Source of the DNA: Gliomastix tumulicola
Taxonomy: Eukaryota; Ascomycota; Sordariomycetes; Hypocreales; Bionectriaceae
Length of the DNA stretch: 64,000 nucleotides
NCBI GenBank assembly: GCA_001599755.1
Contig: BCHX01000002.1
Location: 4,508,330-4,572,329 of the forward strand
Direction of reading: 5' to 3'
Under the pieces are notes generated by a model, which was not told where the DNA came from, made no database searches, and was given only the letters and a program-made list of their open reading frames with translations. A program made the position numbers and the translations under genes. Of this stretch, positions 24,401 to 34,770 are shown piece by piece (position 1 is the first letter of the stretch; each line of letters opens with the position of its first letter).

Positions 24401-25788
24401 TAGACGGCCGTTATGCTTTCCGGGGCTCGATATGTCCCCTCGGAAAGTGCTTCTGCGAGAGGGCCCATGCCGCCAGAGGCCACAACCAGGGCCGGATCTC
24501 GCAGCAAGATCTCTGCCAGCGTCTGGATGCATATCGGCCGTAGGCGGTCAGCCTCGTTGTCGGCAGGCTGTACGTTGGATCGCTGGGCTTCTCCCGTCTC
24601 AGCAACCGCCACGATTGTACGCACGATGGCCCTCGAGATCTCCTTTGCTCCGTCCTTAACGTCCAGGAATGCGCGCACAAACTTGAGAGCCTGCTCTCGC
24701 TCCACGTCCGCTTTGCGAAAGTTATTCAAGGACCTATGGCATGTTAGCGAATATTGAGCAAGTCATGATCTGACGCAAATGTCCGAGTCGTACCGAATAA
24801 CCAGATAGTCCGTGTTGAGGCTCCGGATTTTCCTCAAGGAAGCTCGGTCCGAGATGGCATATCTCGTCATACGATAGCCAGCAGCGACGACCTCACGACT
24901 CTCGCTGAGGAGCATGACCTGCATCCGCAGCCCGAAGACCGACCACACGAGATCATACTTGAGGGTCGGGTGACGCTTGAACAGATCGACGAGCTGGTTG
25001 GCCCGGCTCACGTAGTACTCGGGCGTCATGCCCTCGACTTCCAGAGCCTGGAGGAGTTCCGCCAGGGCAAAAGTAGGGCTCTCGGCCGACTCGTCGACGT
25101 CACTACCACCGTCGGATCGGGAGGCACTCGGGGGTGAGCGCAAGCCATTGGATACCTCGCGCTCGCGTTCCAGCCGCTCTCTTTCTCGTTCTCGCTCGCG
25201 GTTTCTCGTCGGCGTCGTCGGCGCGGGGAGAGCGACTTTCGTCTGCTGCGCGTCGGCAATCTGTTGTCGTAGCTCCTTGATGCGAGCATTACTCGCTATC
25301 AGCTCTGCCTCGACTCTCTGACGCTGGTCCTTGGTCTGCTTCGCCTTCTTTGCGTGCAGCGCCTCCAACATGTTCTCGCTCCCCTCCTTGATCTTGAGCT
25401 CGCGGTTGAGTCGATCCTTTAGCAAAGCAATCGCCTGCTCGGTCACCGCACCCGCCTCATCCTCGTCGACCTTATTCATAATCGTCCCGGGGTAGACCGA
25501 GCCATACTCCGTTCGACCACCCGCACGGCTGCCCATCTGACTGCGCAGCTCCGAGCTGAAACTACCAGGCGCGAAGCTCGGGTTGAAACTCCCACCACGC
25601 ATAGCGGACGCCGATATATTCCTCCCCGAGACCGACGACGCGGCCACGGACGAGCCCGGGGGCTGCAGACCGCCGCCGCCAACGCCGCCGCCGCCTCCAT
25701 CGCGTTCGTAGCTGGTCCGGCCAGGCGCGAGCTTGCTCTGCGGCGTCATGCCCTTGTGCGGGCCTGGCGTCGTGGAGGCGCCCACCAT
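21425..25788 (-). CDS. TORC2 subunit Rictor/AVO3/Ste16 (pianissimo family)
   Basis: This is the scaffold subunit of target-of-rapamycin complex 2, which controls AGC kinases, actin polarity and membrane homeostasis. Exons are 25788-24794, 24733-23233 and 23182-21425, giving 1417 aa, a usual fungal Rictor length. Residues 1-110 are Gly/Ser-rich and disordered. An HR1-like coiled coil follows (about 114-182, rich in Lys/Glu/Leu), then the long helical-repeat body characteristic of the family (N-terminal block beginning near FALAELLQALEVEGMTPEYY, middle and V-type blocks). The C-terminus is very acidic, with an uninterrupted run of 12 Asp followed by Glu, then a basic tail ending LRLRR. Both introns are short (60 and 50 nt) and keep the frame. 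Rictor is essential or growth-limiting in many fungi. Assignment is firm at family level; individual domain borders are approximate. Confidence 0.93.
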
Positions 25789-27216
25789 GGCAACGGGACC
25801 AGCGGGCTGGGACGACGCCCTCTAGCGGTCGAGGTGCATCCGTCTACGGGACAGGCGACGGAGGGTGTATTTCGGGAGGGTTGCTGCGGCGTGGGTGGAT
25901 GGATGAAGGGCGAGAGACCGAGAGGGAGGAGGGCCAGGAACCCATTCGTCGTCTCCAGATGTCCGAATTGGTGTCGAGCAAGTTGGAGGCTGGAACTCGA
26001 GAGACGGCTCGTCGCAGCCCGGCGTCGCTCGTTCGTCGGTTATTCAAGCGTGAGGGTCGATCGGCAGTCGTTGTAGCTTGTGGGAGAATTGGAAAGTGGG
26101 AGGAGTGCCAAGGCGTAATCGAAACGTTGAGAGGCAACCGGCTGTGGTCGAGGTCTTGGCCCTGTGGATGGCGTTGGGCGATGTCGTTAACATCGGCGTT
26201 CTATATATATGATCTTTGCCCTCGAGCGTCGTTGGTACCCGGTGGGCAAAGATTGAAGCTGTAACTGTCTGGACCGTGTATCTTTCAACTTCCCACCGCA
26301 ATGAGGGCGACAAATGGAAGCTTTGGGATCGTCGTAATCGAAGGTTAGACCCAATTGAAGATGGTGCCCTGGACAGTGGAGGTGAGGGACGGACAGCCAG
26401 AGCACACCGAGGTCTAGGTTAGGTGCGTGGGGATTTTGGACTTCCAGAGGTACTGCTACTTGAGCACCAACCCAATGAACACCGGGCGTTAGGTTCTTCT
26501 ACTTGAAGATAAGGCTCTCTCTCCCCTCATGGATCCCTTGGGCATGCCGTCCATTTCAAGGCTTCCGATACCCTGGAGCAATTTATCTGAACATCATCGA
26601 GGGAGTTATCGAGAGGAAGTTCTTTTGTTCAACATGTGGATGAGATACTGTCTCCTGATCACTCTTTCCCCTCGGCACGAGATCTAGCGTGATCTCTTGG
26701 AGGTGGCTTGGTTCTGAGGAGATACATCTCATCTGCGTGGTTGCAGCAAATTCCCCGCCAGGCACCAAGACAGAAACGGCCAACGCCATTTGACGTGATT
26801 GGAAGATCTCGTTGCTCTTATCCCGAGATTTGTACGACATCGCTCGCCAATACAGGATGGACCGCGCTGATTTTGGGACACGTCTGTGACTATCATCGGC
26901 CACGGCCGCTTTTGCGAGTGATATGTAGCACTGTGTCCATGTACAAGACGGAGTGCAACGAGGCAGATAGCAGATAAGTACCTATGGAAGGCTGCCGTTG
27001 AATTCTGTGGTCCTCGCAATCATGGAGAACCGGCTGAGATTGGCCTAAATTCGACCATCAGGCGATAGATGGCGGGCAATAGCATCTAGAGCAAAATCTC
27101 ATCAATGGACACGTCCACCGCAATCCCGCTCCCTTCAAGTCCGGAGCACGCCTCAACGTCCCCCCAAATCTAGGCCCGCTCCCCCAAAGGCCCGTCCGTG
27201 GAGCAGCGCCTGGGCT

Positions 27217-27230
27217 TCGGCGGGCTCCGA
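27217..27230. promoter_or_regulatory. candidate UaY/PCO1 purine-activator binding site
   Basis: TCGGCGGGCTCCGA is an exact match to TCGG-N6-CCGA, the site described for the Zn2Cys6 activator UaY of purine catabolism in Aspergillus. It lies about 400 bases upstream of the uricase ATG, a direct target in that regulon. The match is seen directly; binding in this organism is inference. Confidence 0.6.
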
Positions 27231-27395
27231 GCTGCCACGCGCTCTAAAGCCTGCATCTGCCGGGGCTTTTTCACCTTGTTAGGGGACTGCCGCAGGCGTC
27301 CAGCGTGGCTCGGAGGCCGACGATCAGGTCACTTCGTGCCGTCCACGCCCGCTTATCGGAACCAGCCTCGCAGGCCGTGCCCGTACTTGTACATG

Positions 27396-27402
27396 TATAA
27401 AA
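27396..27402 (+). promoter_or_regulatory. TATA box of uricase gene
   Basis: TATAAAA lies 227 bases upstream of the uricase ATG and is followed by a CT-rich stretch that would form the leader. Confidence 0.45.
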
Positions 27403-27628
27403 GAGAGCCATCTTAGATTGTTTGCTGTCACGCCGGATCTCAGATTCGCCTTGCCACCCAGATTTGCCCATCTCCTTCCTTATCTTGCGAGCCTCCTTGA
27501 TAGACGTAGACGACCCTTGACCAGCCGCGAGCTTACAGCCTATTTTCTCTCATCCATCCATTCCTCATCCCCTATCTCACCACTCGCCTCGTTTCAACTC
27601 CCTCCTCACCCCAACACACATCTTCACA

Positions 27629-28656
27629 ATGCCTCGTGTCTCAGCAGCCCGCTATGGCAAGGACAACGTCCGCGTCTACAAGGTCCACCGCGATACCGCG
27701 ACGGGCGTCCAGACCGTGACCGAGATGACCGTCTGCTGCCTCCTCGAGGGCGACATCGACGAGTCCTACACCAAGGCCGACAACAGCGTCGTCGTCGCCA
27801 CCGACTCCATCAAGAACACCATCTACATCACGGCCAAGCAGCAGCCCGTGAACCCTCCCGAGCTGTACGCCTCTACCCTCGGCGCGCACTTCATCGAGCG
27901 CTACGCCCACATCCACGCCGCGCACGTCAAGGTCGTCACGCACCGCTGGATCCGCCTCACCGTCGACGGCAAGCCGCACCCGCACAGCTTCCTCAAGGAC
28001 GGCAACGAGACGCGCGACGTCGAGGCCACGGTGAGCCGCAAGGACGGCATCTCCGTCACGAGCTCCATCTCCGGGCTGAGCGTGCTCAAGAGCACGGGCT
28101 CCGCCTTCCACGGCTTCCTGCGGGACGAGTACACGACGCTGCCCGAGACGTGGGACCGCATCCTGTCGACGGACGTCGATGCCGGCTGGAAGTGGGCGAC
28201 GTTCCCTAGCCTCAAGGACGTCGAGGCCACGGTGCCCAAGTTCGACAAGGCCTGGGAGGCGGCGCGGAACATCACGCTCAAGTTCTTCGCCGAGGATGAG
28301 AGTGCCAGTGTGCAGAACACCATGTACAAGATGGCGGAGAAGATCCTCGAGGTCGTCCCCGAGACGGACAGCGTCACTTACACTCTCCCTAACAAGCACT
28401 ACTTTGAGCTTGGTAAGCATGCTGATACAATTTCCCTTCCTGATGAGATCCCCGAAGCTGACACCCATAACTAGACCTGAGCTGGCACAAGGGCCTGAAG
28501 AACACCGGCAAGGACGCCGAGGTTTATGTCCCCCAGTCTGGCCCCAACGGCCTCATCAAGTGCGAGGTGTCTCGATCGTAAGTCAGACTACCCATGAGAG
28601 CAAGCTCAAAACTCTGATGCTGACTATATTCTAGGGACGCAAAGCCGCGGCTCTAA
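27629..28656 (+). CDS. uaZ: uricase (urate oxidase), peroxisomal purine catabolism
   Basis: This oxidises urate to 5-hydroxyisourate and hydrogen peroxide, letting the fungus use purines as a nitrogen source. Exons are 27629-28412, 28475-28577 and 28635-28656, giving 302 aa, the normal family length. Recognisable blocks are the N-terminal RYGKDNVRVYKV, the active-site stretch VATDSIKNT (about 56-64), the central FHGFLRDEYTTLPE and the C-terminal FELDLSWHKGL, which forms across intron 1. The protein ends in Pro-Arg-Leu, encoded by a 22-nt last exon. Fungal uricases usually end in an SKL-type PTS1 signal, so this is a weak variant. The promoter carries a UaY-type site and a TATA box. The coding sequence has strong G/C third-position bias, which explains the long antisense frame opposite it. 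Confidence 0.97.
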
Positions 28657-28973
28657 TTTCGTGATTCATGATATGTTTGACTGCTCGCTGGAGTTCAGAC
28701 CTGGGTTTGCGTAAATGGGCTGGCGTTAATCTGCTGTAATGAAAATTAAATATAAATATCCTCATCACTCTTTGAAACATTTCTCTATGCAACTCATGAC
28801 ATATTCTGACCCAATTGGTGACCGAAACGTAATGAGAATCGTATGTTTGTCTGGCCTCTGAACCGCTGGATCACCACCCATGGCTCAAGTAAATCTTTCA
28901 TGTCCGCAGTAGATAATACATATCCTACAAAGTATACACTTCACCACAACTCCTGAAAATACCGCTCCGCTCT
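28657..28973. other. convergent 3' flanks of uricase and uL13m
   Basis: AT-rich 3' UTR sequence, with AAATATAAATAT after the uricase stop near 28745. No gene is seen. Confidence 0.6.
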
Positions 28974-29600
28974 CTATAACCTCTTGCGGTCCGTGTCCCT
29001 CAGCTTCTCAACCGCCTCCTCCCACCCCTCCGTGCCCACCGTGACGCCCCCAAACTGCAGCAGGTTCATCTTGTACGGGTGCGCGCCCCCCTCGAACGCC
29101 TTGAGCCGCGCGAGCCGCTTGTCCCGGAGCCTGTTCTTGGGCAGCATGCCCCGGACCGCGCGCCGCAGGATCTCGCTGCCGCCGTGCTGCTCCATCAGCT
29201 TGTCCATGGTCAGCGACTTGAGGCTGCCGGGTCGCGTGTTGTGCCGGTAGTAGGTCTTCTGCCACATCTTGCGGCCCGTGATGTGCATGGCCGCGCAGTT
29301 GGTCACGACGACGTAGTCGCCGCAGTCGGTTGAGGGATCAAAGGTCGGCTTGTGCTTGCCCATGAGGAGGACGGCGATGCGCGAGGCGAGGCGGCCGAGG
29401 GCCGGGGGCGTGACGGCCGAGGGGGAGTTGAGGGTCGGGTGGATGGTGGAGGCCGAGACGTGGTGCCATACTCGGGAGTAGGCGAGTCGGGTCTGCGAGA
29501 GGAGAGAGGGAGGTTAGTTTGATGATGGGACGAGGATGTGGTGGTGGTGATGCTTCTTCGCGTTGGGGGAGATGCGTACCAGGCCGACTGTTTGTGACAT
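28974..29600 (-). CDS. MRPL23: mitochondrial large-subunit ribosomal protein uL13m (MRPL23/L13)
   Basis: This is a component of the mitochondrial 54S ribosomal subunit. Exons are 29600-29580 (only seven codons) and 29492-28974, giving 179 aa. The L13 core is evident: DYVVVTNC, the KMWQKTYYRHNTRPG block and AVRGMLPKNRLRDKRLARLKAF, which is close to the family signature. The short first exon plus the start of exon 2 gives a basic Ser/Thr-rich N-terminus suitable for mitochondrial import. The gene is divergent from the copper-chaperone gene with 352 bases between start codons, so they may share a promoter. It is convergent with uricase. Confidence 0.95.
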
Positions 29601-29952
29601 GTTGACGGCTGGCGAGGGATTGATCCCTCACACAAGGAGTAGAGTATTGTGTGAGAGTGCCCTTCGCAATTGACCGAGGTGGTGGGCTGTGGCCGAAGAT
29701 GGAACTGGCTGCGTGGTTCGATGTCTCGACAGCTTCACGATGCTCTCTCAAAAGTTTCAATGGGTCCATCCCTGGATACTGGCTGACTCATCACGCATCA
29801 CGTGCTCTCGCGGAGCTCCGACAAAAGCGTCCGGCCGAGACCCGCTCCTTTTTTTCGTGCCGATAGCGGGTGGATCAAGGAAGAGGCGGGATGGGAATTG
29901 GCATGATTTCAAAGCATCCGATTGACTGACGAGATTTTGGATCTTCCCCTCA
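29601..29952. other. 352-bp divergent promoter between uL13m and copper chaperone
   Basis: A compact divergent promoter. A TGACTCA (AP-1/Gcn4-type core) lies near 29784. No gene is seen. Confidence 0.5.
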
Positions 29953-31228
29953 ATGGCTCTTAAAATCACGACGTCCCGCATATTGGCAGCATCTGCATGC
30001 ATTGCGGCTGGATACGCAGCATACCGATACAAGACAGCGTCTCAACAGTCTCAACAAAACCCCCCTCTGAGAGGTACGTGAGAGCACAGCAGATGTTGCG
30101 TGACATCACTTAAGAGTGGCGTCGACTTACACACCTCGCAGACAACATGACCGTCAGCCACTCCTTTCAGGTACGGAAATCTGAGATTCGCAACCCTCGT
30201 GGTCTAGCATTATGCTTATCTTGAATCTGCCCCTTTCGACCCGTCCAAAGTTTCTCATCTCACTGACTGTGTGTAGACGCTCTTCGCGGTCCCATTGTCC
30301 TGTGACGGCTGTGTCAAGGATGTTTCAGATTCCCTCTACAGACTTGGTGGCATCCGGAAAGTGGAGGGCAACGTGCAGGACCAACTGATCTCGGTCGAGG
30401 GTTCAGGTACGTGCATCTCTTTTTAGATTATGACTGTTCTTTTTCCCTTCGGCTCCTTCCTGCTGGCCCAGACGCAAGCTAACCTAGTCAATCTGCCTAG
30501 CCGCCCCCTCGGCAATTGTTGAGGCTATCCAGGCCACGGGACGAGATGCAATCCTACGCGGATCTGGCGCATCAAACAGTGAGTGTTGGAGATTGACCTC
30601 CTTTTCGCCCCCTGGCCCCTGCTTGGGCTCAGCCCGGCGGGTTCTGGGGGGGGGGGGGGGGTTGGGTGAGGATGCCTGAACGAGGCTCCGCTGACCACTT
30701 CTCACAGGCGCCGCGGTCAGCATCCTCGAGACATTCACTGACAAACGGAGAACGACAAACGAGGGGACGGAGCGCGAGGTCAGGGGGCTAGCGCGCATGG
30801 TTCAGGTGGCGGCCGGGCGGACGCTCGTGGATCTCACTGTCAGGGGCGTGTCGCCCGGCACGTATCGAGCGTCCATCCGAGAGTACGGGGATCTCAAGGA
30901 CGGTGCTGAGTCTGCCGGCCCGGTGTGGCAGGGCGCCACTGTTTCGCAGCCAAGGGGCTTCCTTGGGGAGGTGGTGGTGAACGAGACGGGACGAGGATCG
31001 GCCTTTGTAGACCATCCGTTCGACATCTGGGAGACCATTGGGCACGCCTTGATTTTGACGAAGCAGGAGGAGGGGGAGGGCACGAAGCTGAAGAATGATG
31101 ACGACACAGTCGTTGGTGTTATCGCAAGGAGCGCCGGGGTCTGGGACAACGACAAGACTGTATGTTCTTGCACGGGGAAGACCCTCTGGGAGGAGCGCAA
31201 GGAGGTTGTTTCAAAGGGAATGCTGTAA
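29953..31228 (+). CDS. CCS1: copper chaperone for Cu/Zn superoxide dismutase (CCS/LYS7)
   Basis: This delivers copper to Cu/Zn-SOD and forms its disulphide. Exons are 29953-30073, 30142-30170, 30277-30406, 30501-30578 and 30708-31228, giving 292 aa. Domain I has the copper-binding SCDGC motif (about residues 58-62). Domain II is SOD-like (RTLVDLTVRGVSPGTYRASI onward), followed by FDIWETIGHALIL and IARSAGVWDNDKTVC. Domain III carries the CSC motif in VCSCTGKTLWEE, the usual CXC. The first exon adds about 40 residues (MALKITTSRILAASACIAAGYAAYRY) before an internal Met in exon 2 that corresponds to the usual start. That extension looks like a mitochondrial presequence or membrane anchor. A G16 run lies in intron 4. 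Function is firm; the start is less certain. Confidence 0.93.
30646..30661. repeat. poly-G tract, 16 G, in an intron
   Basis: A G run in intron 4 (30579-30707) of the copper-chaperone gene. It is on the transcribed sense strand, so the pre-mRNA carries G16, which could fold into a quadruplex-like structure near the branch point. Confidence 0.85.
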
Positions 31229-34200
31229 AGGTCATGATGTATGGATACGAGAGATGAATGGAATGATAGAGACGGTGGGATTGGTTTGGTAAAACGGAAA
31301 CTGCTTCCCTGCGAGCGCAACCGATCATCGTAGATTCTGGTTTTGATTTCCTGGCGCTTCTCGAATCAAGATCTCATCTCGAGCCGCCCGCCGGGCTGAT
31401 ACAACATTCGTCCGACGTTTGTTGCGACGATCACCAGTGCATCCCGCCCTCCTGTGAGCTGGTGGCCAAAAGGGCAGGATCATCGCGGCTAGGCGCAAAC
31501 AAGTGCGAACTCGACCAGCGTTTCGTTCTCTGATGCTAAAACTCCTTGACCTGAAAGGAGGCGTCGGTGGCAAATACGAAGGACGGGACGGCCTCCTTGC
31601 TCCAACGGCAGTCGTCCTGCTCGTAGAGGGGGCATGGATTTCATCTGCGTGGGGCAAATGACAGCCTCTACCGAGAGGTGTCTCAAGCAGGCCTGGCGTG
31701 GGTTTCATCTGGTCTCAGCTCGCAGACGCACTGATCGTCGTCACTGCGAGGAGAGTCCTAAGAGTCCAGAGAAGGCAATAGCCGTGCGAGCTCGTGTGGG
31801 TCGTCTTTTCTCAGGGCGTTGGGATGTTGGTCGCGAGCTTGAGCCAAAGCTCTGGGATGGACTGTGCGGGCGGAGCTGTTGGCCCAAGTTGCGCTGTTGG
31901 TTTGACGGTGCGACGGCGAGCCGACACCACGTGGAATCAGAGAGCAAACCCGCATAAGCTTCGTTACTTACCTAACTAACTCGAGGAACCATCGTCTGGC
32001 TTTGGTCTGGCGGTGAGGCTCGATGTGATGCACGGCGAGAGAGAGAGAGAGGTGACGGGATGCCAAGTCATGGCTAGTCGGCGCTTAACGCATGCTCGGG
32101 ATAGGCTTGTGAAGACAATGAGGACAGTGAATTGACTTTCGGCTCGATCGGGCCACGCTTTCTTTGTTGTCGACTGCCCCCTTACCTAAGCATCGAACCT
32201 CATACCTGGTAAAAGCGTCGGACCGGGTATTGCAGTGAACAATATGATTCATGATTGATTGTCGGCTGTGATATTTGTGCGATCAAAAACGCACCTTCCT
32301 CGTCAACAGTGCTCAGGTGAAGCACGGCAGGAGCTGCAGGCACTTCCGGCAGCACTTGCCTCCGCTGCATTCGGCTTACGGGCCAGGTACATCGGTACTT
32401 ACACACTGGAAGCAGGAATCCGCGTGGCTCGCGAGGAGAAAGGAAGGCACGAGGGATACCAAAACCGCTCCTGCCGCGATCCCGAGGGATGTCAAGATGT
32501 GATATCAAGTGTGATGGGCGGTGAGCACAGTGATGAGATTTGGAATCCCATCCAATATTTCGACGCTCACCATCGGATTAAGCAATTAAGGTTGGCGGCG
32601 CCCCTGCAAACCTGGGCTTGCGTGGCTTGCTGTTCTCACATGCCGAGCTGCGCAATCGCAATCACATCTCGCAGCAGGCCTGCAGCGTGATGGTTCTCGA
32701 AGCCATGATCCCCCTGCTCTGCCCATCGGGACTTTATCAGTCGACTCTCGTCACATCGTCAGGCCATGAATCATGATCAAAAGACAGCCATGGCATGATC
32801 CACCAGGCCTGAGCGACATGCGAGTGAGGCCAGCAGCGAACACCCGGCCTGCAGCTAATGCTGGTAGCCCGTCGACCGTCCCCATAGCGCTGTCACCAGC
32901 ATGACCAGGGCGCTTACAGACGAGACGTCATGGGCTCAGAGGGCAACCCGAGCCCATCTACCCGACCCACTGGCACTGGGCAGCGGAGGTGCAGTAGTGC
33001 GCTGTGGGTGGTGACTGGGAGCTGCTCTTAGGGGAGATCGAAGGGGGAAGACTCCGTCGGCTGCTTCCACGCGCCGTACCCCTGCCTGCCGTTGGGGCCA
33101 CGCCCAATCATGAGCTGTCCGCGTCACACACATGCGACCTGCAACGTCTCAAAACTGGGCCGCCACACGCATGTCCTGGGAGCAGGCCTGGAGACCTGTC
33201 ACCGGCCTGGTGCTTAGGGAGCCCGGCTGTCACAAAAATAGCTACTGAGCAGGGTTGGATCCCTCGACATGTTGGCTGGTGCCAGAGGGCTGGGAATCGA
33301 ATCTGGTCAGCCTACGCCGCCGTCAGGATGAGCGTCTGCACAGCACCAAAATGGGTGGCGTGCGTGGCGAGCAAAAGGGCAAAAATTAGTGAGGAGACCA
33401 GAGTCACATCGTCCTGCCTGTTGTGATCAGGGGCTCGCCGTAAGAGGATCAGGCCCGTGTACACACTTACGAAAACGATCGCATGCATCTCAGACGAGGC
33501 CAAACACTGATCAGGTCTTGGGGAACGACACCCCTGCAAATCCAAGACAAGGACGTTTGGGACAGCTGGGAGACAAAACCACCAGTGCAAACGCATTGTG
33601 TAAGGCAAGACAAGACGATTAGCTGGTATGATATACCCTTCTCTCAAAGCCGTTTGGACGTTTCTGCTGGCTTTAGTCTTTTCCCTCCCCTTTGGCAGGC
33701 TGGCCTCTGATATACTCTCCTTTTTTTTCATTCCTTCATTTCGCACCTTGGAGCAAGCAGCTTTGCGCTCCCGTTCAGCCATCTCTTTTTTTTTTTTATT
33801 AATCTTCTCAAGGCACTGGTTGTCCTTATCCACTCGCTCGCTCGCTCGAACGCATTTGCTCGTCACGAAGCCAAGTCGGTCATTTCAGGTTTCTGCACCA
33901 CCCAGAACTCTCATCACCCTCGCCAAGGACCAAGTTGTGGTCCATCTGATCTATTTATCTGGCCTATTCTGTGGAATCCCGTGCTCCAAATATTGGCCGG
34001 TAGTGCCCGCGAATCTGCACGTCTAATCACATCCTAATAATATACACTCACCGTCACATCCCCAAGCAAGCCTGCTTCCTCTTTCGACCGTCGACGCTGG
34101 GGCCAAGCACACGGACTCGGACGCCTCTCACCGACCGACGCGCAGCAGCTTACACGGCCTTTCAGACCACCTCAGTCAGCAGACTCGACCTTGGGCGGCC

Positions 34201-34770
34201 CGTTGCCCTGACCGTCCATCCGTCGATAGCACCAGATCCAATCGATACAGAACGCACCGGCGCTTTGGAGACGGAGACCAAGTGCAGAGCCACGACGCTA
34301 TAAAGAATCGGATCAAGCGAATCACCGCCAAGCCACGAGACCAATTTGGACGGGCACCAGGACGGACCAATTGCCACTGGAGGTCACTAGAGCGGGGGAA
34401 GACCAGCATCCTTGCATCCTGGTTGAGCTGTTCTGCATATCCAGAACAATTCGGCCGCAGCTCCATTTTAAGCGCCCACCGTCAACACCTGTGTGGCGTC
34501 GGGGTTACAGCACAGCAGAGTGGCCAGGATACTCTCTCTGGCCCGCAGCCTATAGGCCCTCCCGGCCTGCATAATCCTTTCCCGATCTCCCCTCTCCTGC
34601 GTCTTGTCCTCCGCTGCACAAAAGCAAGGGCAGTTGCACACACCCCTACTCCTTGTCTGCTCTCCCCCTTCCCCCTTCTGCAGACTCAACCTTCGTCATT
34701 CTTCTTCGATACTCTTGGTTGCTCCAGCAATTCCTCTGCCCTCGAGTGAGTCGGCACTCACGCGGCAGCC
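31229..34770. other. 3.5-kb gene-free region upstream of NoxR
   Basis: This lies between the copper-chaperone and NoxR genes, both on the plus strand. I found no convincing coding sequence. It holds a GA microsatellite (about 32038-32051) and CT-rich stretches near 33650-33830 and 34560-34700, as seen in fungal promoters and long leaders. A 184-codon minus-strand frame at 33312-33866 lacks an ATG at its start and has low-complexity Lys/Glu content. The region is long for this window, so it could hold extended NoxR regulatory sequence or a noncoding transcript. Confidence 0.5.

Larger units (their letters stand above)
25789..27628. other. 1.8-kb divergent intergenic region between Rictor and uricase
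   Basis: This contains the promoters of two divergent genes. On the uricase side it has a purine-activator-type site (27217-27230), a TATAAAA (27396-27402) and a CT-rich leader up to the ATG. A GATA core lies near 27064, which could be a nitrogen-repression (AreA/NIT2) site. The small open frames near 26583-27019 have no support as genes. Confidence 0.6.

Noticed and set aside
33312..33866. 184-codon minus-strand frame before NoxR
   Set aside because: It begins at GTG, not ATG, has no family features and is Lys/Glu low complexity followed by random-looking sequence.
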